Assembly: GCA_024803745.1 (NCBI GenBank)
Contig: JANJXV010000162.1
Location: forward strand, 1,796,810 to 1,860,809
From: Megascapheus bottae
Taxonomy: Eukaryota > Chordata > Mammalia > Rodentia > Geomyidae
Length of the DNA: 64,000 nucleotides
Direction: 5' to 3'
In this document: positions 45,606-57,670 of the stretch, one piece after another
How the letters are laid out: every line of letters starts with the position of its first letter
How positions within the stretch are numbered: the stretch's first letter is position 1
Notes under the pieces: generated by a model
Database searches by the model: none
Seen by the model: the letters and a program-made list of their open reading frames with translations, nothing else
What the model was told of the DNA's origin: nothing
Program-made: the position numbers and the translations under genes

Positions 45606-48600
45606 CTTGTTTTTTGTGTTTTTTTATTTTTTATTTTTTATTGTAATTAGCAAAAGGGTTACATGATATTTGCCAGATAGAAGGTGCATTAATTCACATA
45701 CACTGATACCCTTTCACATGTCTTGGTTCCCATTTCCCTCCCCCCCCAACACCCCCTACCCGACTTGGTTTTCCCCCCTTCCCTATCAAATTTCAAATAA
45801 CCAAATACAAATAAATTCAATATATCAGATAACAAAGTGAGATACTATAACAATATGACATAACCAAGGGACAGCAAAGGAGATGAGAGACAACATAGTA
45901 CATTAAGGACAACAATCATTCGTTATATGGCTTTTGTTTCAATATCCTGGAGGTCCTTTCATTAGCTTCATACTATATGGCCTTATGTATCAAGATTTTG
46001 CTCCATTGCAGATCTCTGCTAGTAGAGCCCAAGGTTTCTACTGATTATGACGAATGAGGGAAACCATTGAGCCTAAGTTCCTTTGAGTCTGGCTTACTTC
46101 ACTTAATATGATTTTTTCTAACTCTTTCCATTTCCTAACAAATGGGGCTATGTCATTCTTTCTGACAGCAGCATAGAATTCCATTGTGTACAAATACCAC
46201 AACTTGTTGATGCACTCATCAACTGAGGGACATCTAGGTTGGTTCCATATCTTGGCTATGGTGAATCGTGCTGCAATGAACATTGTTGTGCTAGAGGGTT
46301 TAGTATGTCCTTGTTTCTGGGTGGTTGGGTAAATGCCAAGTAGTGGAATTGCTGGGTCATAGGGGAGTTCTATGTTTAGCCTTTTGAGGCACTGCCACAT
46401 TGCTTTCCATAGTGGTTGAACGAGTTTGCACTCCCACCAACAGTGTAGTAGTGATCCCTCCTGGCCACATCCCCTCCAGCATCTGTTATTATTCCTTTTC
46501 CTGATCCTGGCCATTCTAACTGGAGTGAGGTGGAATCTTAGAGTTGTTCTGATTTGCATTTCTTTTATGACCAGAGATGTTGAGCATTTCTTCATGTGTC
46601 TATAGGACATTGTTGTTTTTTCTTCAGAGAAGACTCTCTTTAATTCTTTCGCCCATTTATTTTTGGGGTGGTTGTTGCTTCGGAGGTTAGTTTTGGAGTG
46701 ATTCAATTTTTTGAGTTGTTGATATATTTTAGATATGAAGCCTTTGTCCGTTGTTTGGTTGGTGAAGATCTTCTCCCACTCGGTAGGCTTCCTATTTAAT
46801 TTACTACCGATGTCCATTGCCATACAAAAGCTCCGCAGTTTAATGCAGTCCCACTTATCCAGCCTTTCTCTGATTTGTTGTGATTCTTGGTCCTTATAAA
46901 GAAAGTTTCGACCTGTGCCAAGGAGGCCTAGTGTATCTCCTATTCCTTCCTGTAAAGTTTTCTGTGTGTCAGCTTTTACCTCCAGGTCTTTGATCCATTT
47001 GGAGTTAATTCTAGTGAAAGGTGACAAAGAAGGATCCAACTTTAGCTTTCTGCAGGTGCTTAGCCAGTTCTGCCAGCACAACTTGTTGAAGAGGCTGTCT
47101 TTCTTCCATTCTATATTTTGGCCCCCTTGTCAAAGATTAGGTGGCCATAGGTCTGTGGTTTAATATCTGGGTCCTCAGTTCTATTCCATTGGTCTTCAGG
47201 CCTGTTCCTGTGCCAGTACCAAGCTGTTTTGAGAATTATAGCTCTGTAATAGAGTCTAAAGTTTGGAATTGAAATTCCTCCAGCGCTGTTCTTTCTGCTA
47301 AGAAGTGTTTTTGGTATACGGGGTCTTTCATTATTTCATATGAAATTTTGGATTGCCTCTTCTATTTTTTTAAAAGATGACATTGGGATGTTGATGGGTA
47401 TTGCATTGAATTTGTAGATAGCTCTTGGCAAGATAGTCATTTTCACAATGTTGATTCTTCCAATCCAGGAGTTCTGCTTTAATTTCCTTTTTTAGGGTTT
47501 TAAAGTTTTCATCAAAAAGTTCCTTTACATTCTTAGTTAAGCTAATTCCTAGGTACTTTATTTTCTTTGAGGCTATTGTGAAAGGAGTTTCTTTCCTGAT
47601 TATTGCCTCGTTCCTCTAACTGTTGGCGTAAAGGAAGGCAGTTGATTTTTGAGGGTTGATTTTATAGCCTGCTACTCTTCCAGAGTTTTGAATCAGCTCA
47701 AGGAGCTTGGGAGTAGAGTCTATAGGATTCTTTAAATACAGAATCATGTCATCTGCAAAGAGGGATAGTTTTCTTTCCTCTTTCCCTACTTGGATCCCCT
47801 TTATGCTTGCTTCTTGCCTTATTGCACTGGCTAGGAATTCTAGTACTATGTTAAACAGGAGTGGAGACAGTGGGCATCCTTTTCTCGTTTGTGATTTTAG
47901 AGGGAATGGCTTTAGATTTTCACCATTAAGTGTAATACTAGCATTGGGTTTCTCATACACAGCCTTTATTACATTGAGGAATGTTCCATGGATTCCTAGT
48001 TTCTCCAGAGCTTTTAGCATAAAGGGGTGTTGGATCTTGTCAAATGCCTTTTCCGCGTCTATTGAGACAATCATGTGATTTTTCTCCTTGCTCCTGTTGA
48101 TGTGTTAAATTATATTAATTGATTTGCGTATGTTGAACCAGCTTTGCCTTCCTGTGATGAATCCAGTTTGATCATAGTGTATAATTTTTTTGATGAGTTG
48201 TTGTGGACGGTTGGCCAGTATTTTGTTGAGAAGTTTTGCATCGATGTTCATCAAAGAGATAGGTGTATAGTTCTCTTTCTTTGATGAATCTCTGTCTGGT
48301 TTGGGGATGAGGGTTATACTGGCTTCATAGAATTAGTTTGGTAAGGAACCATCATTTTCAATTTCGTTGAAGAGCTTGAGGATTATTGGTGTGAGCTCTG
48401 CTTTGAAGACCTTATAGAATTCCGCTGTGAATCCATATGGCCCTGGGCTTTTCTTAGGTGGAAGTTCTTTAATTGCCATTTCTATTTCAGAGCTTGAAAT
48501 AGGGCTGTTGAGTTGGCTTAGTTCTTCTTGGTTCAGTGTGGGTATGTTAATATTGGCTAGGAATTCCTCCATTTCATCTAGATTCTCAAATTTGTTGGCG

Positions 48601-48800
48601 TAAAGGTTTGAGAAGTATTCCCTCATGATATTCTGGATCTTGGTAATTTCTGTCGTGATATTACCATTTTCATCTGCGATTTTGTTTATTTCGATATGCT
48701 CTCTTCTTTTTTTGGTAAGATTTGCTAAGGGCTTGTCAATTTTGTTAATTCTTTCAAAGAACCAACTCCTTGTTTTGTTGATTCTTTCTATAGTTTTTTT
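45606..48800 (-). mobile_element. 5'-truncated L1, 3.2 kb
   Basis: The longest continuous L1 here after the left-edge copy: tail and 3'UTR (45606-46037), then ORF2 from the natural stop at 46038 upward through the reverse transcriptase to about 48800, where L1 similarity ends. It has young-lineage 3'UTR spelling (TTAGCAAAAGGGTTACATGA). Target duplication unclear. Confidence 0.93.
46038..48790 (-). pseudogene. L1 ORF2, most of RT to C-terminus, few lesions
   Basis: ORF2p reverse transcriptase plus C-terminal region. The catalytic FADD is intact (SLFADDM, 47748-47759), with [14 protein letters not shown] nearby. The segments 48626-48333, 48074-47616 and 47081-46038 are in one frame. Lesions seen: TAA after SLPN near 48333, TAG after YANS at 47618-47616, and probable indels in the T/A runs near 47115-47125 and upstream of 48100. 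The final 347 codons are open and keep the cysteine motif CX3CX7HX4C and the end LIRHNQ. The endonuclease domain is missing by truncation. Confidence 0.9.
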
Positions 48801-48845
48801 CTATAGTATTTTATTTCTAATATATTGCTATATCCTGACAATTTT

Positions 48846-48975
48846 CTGTGGTGGTGCATGCTTTTGTAATCCCTGTGCTCAGGAGGCTGAGACAGAAATA
48901 CCTTGGGTTTTAGCAGCCTGCGATACATAGCGTGAACCTGTCACAAACCAACCAACCAACTAGCAAACAACCAAA
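48846..48975 (+). mobile_element. B1 SINE monomer
   Basis: GTGGTGGTGCATGCTTTTGTAATCC, CAGGAGGCTGAGACAG, GCGATACATAGCGTGAACCTGTC and a (CCAA)-rich tail: a 7SL-derived B1 without the tRNA-like right module. Confidence 0.85.
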
Positions 48976-49388
48976 ACACAATTTTATAACAGTTCATCTA
49001 TGTTTAAATTCTTAACTGGTTATTTACTATAAACTAGAGTTCTTTGTCCACCTCCCTTAAGACTTCTGATGAGGATTTCTTGCTCCTGTATTTCTTTACA
49101 CCAATCCATGTAAGATGTGTTGTGTATCAGAACACACCACATATTCTCTCTTCTAAATGCCTTCAGGGGTTTTCATTACCCTTCTTTCAAAACTATGGCT
49201 TCTAAGGTAGCCCCTCAGGTCTTTTATGATCTGGTCTTCACTTTGCCTTTTAGGTCTTCTATCTTCTATTTTCTTTTCTTCTATCTCTGCAGTGCAGATC
49301 TGTGTCTTTCAAAATTTGTTTAAAGTGATTTTCAATCCACGTTGACTTATCTTCTTTACGTCAAATGTCACTTTTCCGTGAAACCATT
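48976..49388. other. Unique DNA, no gene seen
   Basis: No repeat or exon recognised. Confidence 0.45.
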
Positions 49389-49926
49389 TTTTTCTTTTTT
49401 TTTGTATATTTTTATTGTAATTAAGAGAAGGGTTACATTATATTCACCAGATAGAAGGTACATTACCTCACAAATATTGATACTTTTCTCATGTCATGGT
49501 CCCCATTTCCCTCCCCCCTTCCCCTGCTCATCATGATTTCCCCCCTTCCCTATCCTATTTCAAATGACCAAATAAACATATATACAATATATCAGATAAC
49601 AAGGTAAAAATACTATAACAACTCGAGGTAACCAAGGGAGAGCAAAAGGGATGAGAGATAACATAGTACATTAAGGACAACATTCACTTATTATATGGCT
49701 TTTGTTTCTATATCCTGGAGGTCCTTTCATTTAGCATCATACTATACTGCCTTATGTATCTAGATTTTGTTCTATTGTGAATCTCTGGTAGGAGAGCCCA
49801 AGGTTGCTACTGATTATGACAAATGAGGGAAACCATTGAGCCTATGTTCCTTTGAGTCAGGTTTACTTCACTTAATAGGATTTTTTTTCTGTCTTTCCAT
49901 ATCCTTACAAATGGGCCGATGTCATA
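49389..49926 (-). mobile_element. Old-type L1 3'UTR and ORF2 end
   Basis: T-rich tail, TTAAGAGAAGGGTTACATTA, TATTCACCAGATAGAAGG (old spelling), then the 3'UTR to the last 30 or so ORF2 codons (GGGCCGATGTCAT). 5'-truncated there. Confidence 0.9.
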
Positions 49927-51854
49927 CTAGTTTCCTGATGTTCTTTTAAAATGTCATTGCCAAGGACTGTTCAACAGGCTGGATTTGCATCTTCAGAACC
50001 ACTGCTTTCCACAGCACATGAAGGATATTGTCAACCTGACACATCTTTTATCCTTTGCACTTCTGTATTTATCTTTCATGTGGATCTATGCCAAAGCCTC
50101 CTGTAAATTTTAGTGGAGTGCCTCTTAGCCCTTGAATTCCCTTTGTCTGTAGGGAGGCATATTCTTGAAAGGACTCCAGGAGGACAGTTATAATGAGTGA
50201 TCCTCTCATTTTCCTCATACTCTAACAGACCTGCCAAAAAGCTGCTTATTTCACCAAAGGATGGTGCTGTCTGAAAGACACTCTTGTGAACCTGAGGGAT
50301 TGCTGCCTAGTCAGGTCCCCTGGAAGATGTCTTTGATTTGCATTTTAATCACTAGACCAAAAGCACGGCATGAATTATGGAAAGCACTAACTCTGTGACT
50401 TTAATTCTCTACTTTATTGCTGTTTGTATTCTGCACCATGTGTCCCTTAGGAATATATCCCAATAAATTACATATATGTATATGTGTGTGTATATAGGCT
50501 GATATGTAGTATCTATATACACACAGGTTATAAATTAGGGTTTGACTGTTGAATTGACAAAATCTTTTTTGTTTTGAAAATTTGTGATTTGTGAAAATGT
50601 TGATAATGTCCAGTATTGGTGAAAAGGTAGAGAAATAGTTATGATTATTTTTATATACTATGGGAGAATAAAAATTGCATAACTCTTTAGGGATGTTAAT
50701 CTAGCAAAACCCTTAAAATTGTTCATTTCTAATTCACTTCATGAGAAACTGTGTATAAGATGTGGTATTAGTTACTGGGAATGACAACGTATTGTTACCA
50801 TTATCAATCTCATTTTTGTTTGAAGTAGGGCTATAAACAAATTAAACAAGCTAGTGAATAGCAAGAATGTTTTATGGTGATTAATGTTCTGGTAAAAAGT
50901 AAGAAATGGTATTGGGGAAGTTATTTTATTTGTTTCACGTGGGTAGTCAGAGAAGGACTTACCATGGATGTAATATTTAGGTAAAAAACAGAAGGAAGTA
51001 GGAGAGAAGGGCATGAAGAAAATTCCAATCCAAGCAGGAGAAACTAGCAAATGAAGAGGTCTGAGGTGGAGGCTTGTTGAGGAATTCTGAGTCATTCCGA
51101 GCATGGATATTGGAATAGAAGCTGTAAGAATGGAGGAGATGGTAAAAGTAATGACAGAGTGAAGATGACCAGTTCAGGGAGACAGAGGTCATTGAATACA
51201 CTTTTTAAAGGACTTTATAGACTTTATAGACTGTTCCTGTTTAATTTCTATGTAAAAGAGGCTATCAGTACCTAAAGTTCTATATGCAAGGATTTTTTTG
51301 GAGCACTGGCTTATGTTGTCTTTTTTTTTTGGCACAGGTGTATATAATTTTATAATTTTATATGTACTTTCAATGTAGGATACGGTCATTAAATGAAAGC
51401 TAGTTATCATTTTTTATCTAGTTATTTAAGGAGCTTGTTTACCCTTTCTCTAAACTTTACAGAGAAGTGATTCAATAATTTGCATTGTAATTTATTCCCT
51501 TGTCCAGATATAAATGAATACACACCACAAAATGCTAATTAAAGCAAACCTTGTTATTCAAACAATTCATTATTCAAAGAAGTTCTCTAATATTTAATGT
51601 TAATTTTATTTTGTGGATGTCAACATTCTCTATGATCTTTTATCATTAGAATTCATAAGTGGCTAATCAAAAACACAAATAAGCATAAGAGTATTGAGAT
51701 TTAAAATCATAGTTTATAAAAATACTTTGGTAGTGGTCCTGTAATACTTTCAAATATTTATTTGGTGGTTATGGATTTTGTATTGCCAGAGGGCAGCAGT
51801 TCTTCTACTGACTGTTATGATAACGCAGTGTTATGTTTCTTTTCTTGTTCATTT
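49927..51854. other. Unique AT-rich DNA, no gene supported
   Basis: The 50000-50460 stretch is less AT-rich and may be an old LTR-type repeat, but I could not assign it. The remaining frames are chance. Confidence 0.4.
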
Positions 51855-52020
51855 CTTGTATTTTTTATTTTTCTTATTAAGTAGTTGTATAAAAGGCTTA
51901 CAATTTTGTAAGTCAGGTTATGAGTACAGTGCTTGCTTCTTGATTAGTATCATCCCTTCCTTTGCCCTCTTTCATTTTCCCCTCCCAACCCTATCCATAA
52001 ATTCATAGTTCAGTTTTTAT
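51855..52020 (-). mobile_element. Possible old L1 3'UTR relic
   Basis: ATAAAAGGCTTACAATTTTG, then CATCCCTTCCTTTGCCC and a C/T block have the order of an L1 3'UTR end (tail, ...AAGGGTTAC..., C-rich block) but are very diverged. Confidence 0.3.
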
Positions 52021-52211
52021 TTGTTTTATATTTTTTGTTGTGCTGCATTAAAGTTGACATAACTTTTGTTCTTAGATTACTACCTTTAAAAATAAAGGTG
52101 GAAAATTAATTTATACTTAGCAGCTAAGGTTAACACTCTTAACTTTTCCCTACAACAGTCTTGTCCTCATTTGGCTTGCTTTGTAGGCAGAACACTCCAT
52201 CCTTCAGTCCT

Positions 52212-52350
52212 GATTTTTGTTATTTTGAAGAGATAGTCTCATGGACTTTTTACCTAAGCTGGCCTCAAACTACAATACTGTAGGTCTTAGCTTCCCGAGT
52301 AGCTTCCTGAATAGCTAAGATTGTAGACGTGTTTCCAGCACCCAGTAAGG
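52212..52350 (-). mobile_element. Old B1-like SINE
   Basis: GAGATAGTCTCATGGACT, AGCTGGCCTCAAACTAC and TTCCTGAATAGCTAAGATTG are a degraded reverse complement of a 7SL-derived SINE. Confidence 0.6.
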
Positions 52351-52637
52351 GTAGTCATCTGAACCCTTTGATTTTACTGAAGAGTGAGTTCCATTTTGAT
52401 TTACTACACTTTCTATAGATATTTATGTATTATCTGAAACTGTATGCAAGAGATTATTCAGGCCAGCCACCCTGTTTCTATGTCATCTAAATTGGTACAA
52501 TCTGAGTAAGATGCACTTTGCTCGAAATTCTGGAGAAAAGGTGACTTTTTCCCCACTAAATGTGAATGAGGAAAGCTTAATAGATATATAAATATCTTGG
52601 AAGATGGAGGGAAGTAGGGAAAACTCACACACAAATC

Positions 52638-52878
52638 TGGGCATGGGTGGCTCACTCTTGTAATCCTTGCTACAAAACAGGCTGAGATCTGAGGATTGTG
52701 GGTCAAAACCAGCCCATGCAGAAAAGTCCCCATGAGATTTTTTCCACCAGTTAACCACTCCAAAACTGGAAATGATGCTGTGGCTCAAGTGGTAGAGCTT
52801 TAGCCTTGAGCACAAAGAGGCTCAAGCACAGCCCCCAAGCCCTGAGTTCAAGTCCCACAACTGACAAAACAACAACAA
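52638..52878 (+). mobile_element. Composite SINE (7SL/B1-like + tRNA-like)
   Basis: GGGCATGGGTGGCTCACTC, then AGGCTGAGATCTGAGGATTG, CCACCAGTTAACCACTCC, ATGATGCTGTGGCTCAAGTGG and CTGAGTTCAAGTCCC, with a (CAA)-rich tail. Both modules are well preserved. Confidence 0.88.
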
Positions 52879-52879
52879 A

Positions 52880-53838
52880 TATCCCAAATAATATCAACAG
52901 AAAACCAACTTCACACATAAAAATAAACACACACAGAACTTTTGGTGCCATGGTCAAGTGTTTTAGATACATGAGCTAATACATTTCACTTTGAATTAGA
53001 TGTTCTTTTGTAGGTGAAAAATAACACTTAACCAATGTTTAGTTTTCCAAATATGCCAGGTAACCCTTGGATCAACCAGGGACTTATGATAAAAACTCTA
53101 AAATAGGGCTTTGTTGAAGGAATGATAATGTTGAATTGGTAAAGGGTAGGCCTTGGGGTAAGCTAAAATTAAATTCGTACTTAACTGTGTATTAGCAGAT
53201 ATCTAGTAGTCATTTAGAATGTATATTGTACAACGTATAATCAAAAGTACTTAATTCCTGTAATCCTTGTAATGTCTCTAAAATAGCTGCTTTTTGTCCT
53301 GATTAAAAAAATCAAGGTGGAGAATTATGAAGACTAAACTGAAGTAGACACAAGTAACTTTTGAATATACTTATTTGCTTGTTCTTCAGCAGCATTTAAG
53401 TTGGTTTATTTATTGCATCTTTATAATATTTAAGCTACCACTTGAAAAATGGGAGAATTTGTAGTAGGAATCTTGATTTGTATCTGCCTTGGAAAGCAAT
53501 GAGGCCTTGGATGTCCCTCTCCAGGGGAGCTACTTGCTGGAGAATGGGGTGCTGCTCTTGGCTAGGGGAAGTCCTCTGAAGCTTGTCTTCCTTCCAGGTT
53601 GTTGCTCTGACTCAATGCCTTGCTAGTATCCCTGATCCTTTATTTCACAGTGCTCCTTTTCTTGTCACAGAGAAATACTTGTTTATTTCTGGGAGAGTAA
53701 AGATTGATCTACAGGCTGGAACGCTTAGGGAAAGGAAGAGAGTACTTATAGCTGAAGAGACAGAGATCACTTCTGCTTTTCCTCATCTTTCCCTTTTCCT
53801 TATCTTAAAAATGTAGTGGAATTTTAACAATCTGCTGA
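52880..53838. other. Unique DNA, possible L2 relic
   Basis: No exon supported. The 53190-53320 stretch weakly resembles an L2 3' end. Confidence 0.35.
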
Positions 53839-53976
53839 GAAAGAGAGGCCCTTATTCCGTCTAAAATCAGGAACGAGACAAGGATGCCCACTCTCTCCAC
53901 TCCGCTAAAAACATAGTATTAGAATTCCTACCCAGAGTAATAAGGCAAGAAGCAAGCATAAAGAGGATCCAAAGGG

Positions 53977-54483
53977 AATCTAAGATTCCACCTCACTCCA
54001 GTTAAAATGGCCATGAGCAAGAAATCTACTAACAACAGATGCTGGATGGGATGTGTCCAGGAGGGATCACTACTACACTGTTGGTGTGAGTGCAAACTCA
54101 TTCAACCACCATGGAAAGCAGTATGGCAGTTCCTGAAAGCACTAAACATAGAGGTCCCCTATAACCCAGCAATTCCACTACTTGGCATTTACCCAATCAT
54201 CCAGAAACAAGGGCATACTAAATCCACTAGCACAACAATGTTCATTGCAGCACTATTCACCATAGCAAAGATATGGAACCAACCTAGATGTCCCTCAGTG
54301 GATGAGTGGATCAACAAGTTGTGGTATTTGAACACAATGGAATTCTATGCTGCTGTCAGAAAGAATGACATCACCCCATTTGTTAGGAAATGGAAAGACT
54401 TAGAAAAAATCATATTAAGTGAAGTAAGCCAGACTCAAGGGAACTTAGGCTCAATGGTCTCCCTCATTCGTCATAATCAGTAG
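53977..54483 (+). pseudogene. L1 ORF2 C-terminal fragment (first copy)
   Basis: Open from the ATG at 54007 to the natural stop at 54483 (158 codons), with the cysteine motif kept ([18 protein letters not shown]). Its first part has old-type spelling (AAGAAATCTACTAACAACAG) and its later part young-type spelling (CCTAGATGTCCCTCAG), consistent with a chimaera. Confidence 0.8.
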
Positions 54484-54889
54484 AAACCTTGGGCCCTACT
54501 AGCAGAGATCTGCAATAGAGCAAAATCTTGATACAGAAGGCCATATAATGTGAAGCTAATTGAAAGGATCTCCAGGATATTGAAACAAAAGCCATATAAC
54601 GAATGATTGTTGTCCTTAATGTACTATGTTGTCTCTCATCTCCATTGCTGTCCCTTGGTTATCTCATATTGTTATAGTATCTCACTTTGTTATCTGATAT
54701 ATTGAATTTATTTGTATTTGGATATTTGAAATTTGATAGGGAAGGGGGAAAAACCAAGAGGGGTGGGGGGTTTTGGGGGGGAGGGAAATGGGTACCAAGA
54801 CATGTGAAAGGTATCAATGTATGTGAATTAATACACCTTCTATCTGGCAAATATCATGTAACCCTTTTACTAATTACAATAAAAAAAAC

Positions 54890-55249
54890 CCACCATGGAA
54901 AGCAGTATGGCAGTTCCTCAAAACACTAAACATAGAGCTCCCCTATAACCCAGCAATTCCACTACTTGGCATTTACCCAATTGTCCAGAAACAAGAACAT
55001 ACTAAATCCACTTGCACAGTGATGTTCATTGCAGCACTATTTACCATAGCAAAGATATGGAACCAACCCAGATGCCCCTCAGTTGATGAGTGGATCAACA
55101 AGGTGTGGTATTTATACACAATGGAATTCTATGCTGCTGTCAGAAAGAACGACATCGCCCCATTTGTAAGGATATGGAAAGACTTAGAAAAAATCATATT
55201 AAGTGAAGTAAGCCAGACCCAAAGGAACATAGGCTCAATGGTTTCATAA
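54890..55249 (+). pseudogene. L1 ORF2 C-terminal fragment (second copy)
   Basis: Starts at CCACCATGGAAAGCAGTATG directly after the first poly(A) and runs to the end of ORF2 with old-type spelling (CCCAGATGCCCCTCAG, GTAAGGATATGGAAAG). A frame from 55019 is open for 76 codons. A small loss removes the usual final residues. Confidence 0.8.
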
Positions 55250-55692
55250 TCAGTAAAAACACTGAGCTGTCCTAGCAGAGATTTACAATGGAGTAAAACC
55301 TAGATACATAAGGCCATATAATATGATATTAAATGAAAGGACCTCCAGGATATAGAAACAAAAGCCATATAATGAGTGATTGTTGTCCTTAATGTACTAT
55401 GTTATGTCTCATCTCTCTTGCTGTCTCTTGGCTGTCTCATATTGTTACAGTATTTCACCTTGTTATCTGATACATTGTATATATGTTTATTTGGTTCTTT
55501 GAAATCAGATAGGAAAGGGGGGAAAACAAGATGAGGGGCGGGGGTGGCCGAAGGGAAATGGGTACCAAGACATGAGAAAGGGTATCAATGTTTGTGAAGT
55601 AATGCACCCTCTATCTGGTGAATATAATATAACCCCTCTATTAATTACAATAAAAATACATGAAAAAAGCAAAGAAAGGGAGGCCCTTATTC

Positions 55693-56489
55693 TTTTTCTT
55701 TTCTCTTAATTTATTTTTTGCATGAACCGGACCTACTTTGCTGTAATAATTTGTGTGCACACTCTTGCATTGATGGGTTTGCTGAATGTGCCATTTGCAA
55801 ACTCCTGTTGACCTGGTCTTGCACTTCAGTGACCTGTGAGCATTGTCTTCCCAATTTGGGCTCCGGGAAGAGGGAAGAGTAATTAACACCAATGGATGAG
55901 ATGGCTGTGGATTGAAATTTCCTATGGCTGAAAAAAATTAAGCAACAGTGTTGGTTTCCTTATTGTGCCCTACCAAGAGGAGGTCTGTGACAGATAGAGG
56001 CCAAATTGCACATCTAGAATAAAACAGGGGCAGACTCCCAGGGGGAAGACACTCTAATTGGTGATGGTAGTTGTCAAATTTGCCAGTAACTGTCACTGTG
56101 GGAGTGACCTTTCTGGAGGATTGTTTTGAAAAGTATATTCTTCTCAGTGTCCTGACCCTTTGAAATTATGAAATATGTAGGGAAAAATAAGAGTTTCATC
56201 CTCTGAAAGTCACTGTCATTATCTGTCTTTCTTTAGTTTTGAGGGAAAAAAATCTAGGCTTCATCTCCGTGTCTCTCTAAACAAGTACTTCATTGTGAAA
56301 CCTTGTCAGTCATTTGAAAACTGTGTAATTACAGTAGTGAAGAGAGATTTAGGTAGACAACACATTAAAATAGTTTAAGAAAAAAAATTTATGTGTATTT
56401 ATCAACATAATTTAAAATTTCACCTGTAATTGCATTAAACAAATATAAAGCAAGCACATAATTTTATCTAGTCTTTAAGATAAATCATA
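55693..56489. other. Unique DNA, no gene supported
   Basis: No repeat family recognised. The minus-strand frame at 55892-55641 has no motif and runs into the L1 tail. Confidence 0.45.
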
Positions 56490-56545
56490 AACGGGAAAAA
56501 GAAAAGAAATAATGTCACATAGTACATTAAGAACAACAATCAAGC
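56490..56545 (-). mobile_element. Tiny old L1 3'UTR relic
   Basis: GGGAAAAAGAAAAGAAATAATG, CACATAGTACATTAAGAACAACAATC matches the divergent 3'UTR at 42438-42490. Confidence 0.55.
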
Positions 56546-57234
56546 ATCCCTGAAATCCTTTTACCTGAAAGCAGTTCAATTACTAGATTTTGCCATTTGA
56601 AATTTTTCATTTTATATCTTATGTTAAGGCTATGACTTTGCTGAAATAATTATCAATTTTATGTTGGGTATCAATAATCTAATGTGAGGCTTACTAGGTA
56701 GTATGCATGTCAGTATTGTCAAATACCATTTCAGACATCATTATTTATCCAAGAAACACTGTTGCTATTAGATTGTTTGAAGGTATTTCAGAATGTTTAT
56801 AAGCTGATCTACAAAGAGTATGTTGAACTTTCAGTTAGCTTTTTTTTCTTGAAAAGATGAGTGAGAGTATTACGAGGAGGAATAAGTGATGAAAGAAAAT
56901 AGTAGAAATATATGTTTTGTGCTTATGGTATTTTTCTCTGAAGTACTGGATATCATGCATGTCTGACTCGCTTCTTCGTATTCTTGGGTAATGCTATCTA
57001 GACATTGTGGTTCCCTAGATAAACTTCTGATTCTTTATTCTTAAATGGGGTAACTTCCAACCAGTGACAATTTAAATATTCTAATAATTACAGTTTTTAG
57101 CTCCCATCGCAGATTGCTAATGGTAAGGACCATTAGGAACAAGATTAATTTCTCTTTCTGAAAAATGCCCAAATTGATTTGAGGAGTTTTATGGGTTGAA
57201 ACCCCTTGAATTCTAGACAGACTTACCTCTACTT
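56546..57234. other. Unique AT-rich DNA, no gene seen
   Basis: No repeat or exon recognised. Confidence 0.5.
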
Positions 57235-57670
57235 TGTCCTTTTCCTTCCTCTTATTTCTTTTTTTAAAATTTTTTATTGTAATTAGTAAAAGGGTTATAT
57301 GATATTTGCCAGATAGAAGGTGCATTAATTCACATACATTGATACCCTTTCACATGTCTTGGTACCCATTACCCTACCCCCGCACCCCCACCCATCTTGG
57401 TTTTCCCCCCTTCCCTATCAAATTTCAAATAACCAAGTACAAATACATTCAATATATCAGAAAACAAAGTGAGATACTATAACAATATGAGATAACCAAG
57501 GGGCAGCAAAGGAGATGAGAGACAACATAGTACATTAAGTACAACAATCATTCGTTATATGGCTTTTGTTTCAATATCCTCGAGGTCCTTTCAATTAGCT
57601 TCATACTATATGGCCTTATGTATCAGGATTTTGCTCTATTGCAGATCTCTGCTAGTAGAGCCCAAGGTTT

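Larger units (their letters stand above)
53839..55692 (+). mobile_element. L1 composite: two L1 3' ends inside one target duplication
   Basis: GAAAGAGAGGCCCTTATTC (53839-53857) and GAAAGGGAGGCCCTTATTC (55674-55692) form a 19-bp duplication with one mismatch. Between them lie an RT fragment (53858-53976), a jump to the ORF2 C-terminus, a 3'UTR and poly(A) ending at 54888, and then at once a second ORF2 C-terminus (from CCACCATGGAAAGCAG at 54890), 3'UTR and tail. The second 3' end and the first ORF2 part share old-lineage spellings; the first 3'UTR is young type. So a younger L1 3' end sits within an older L1. Confidence 0.85.
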
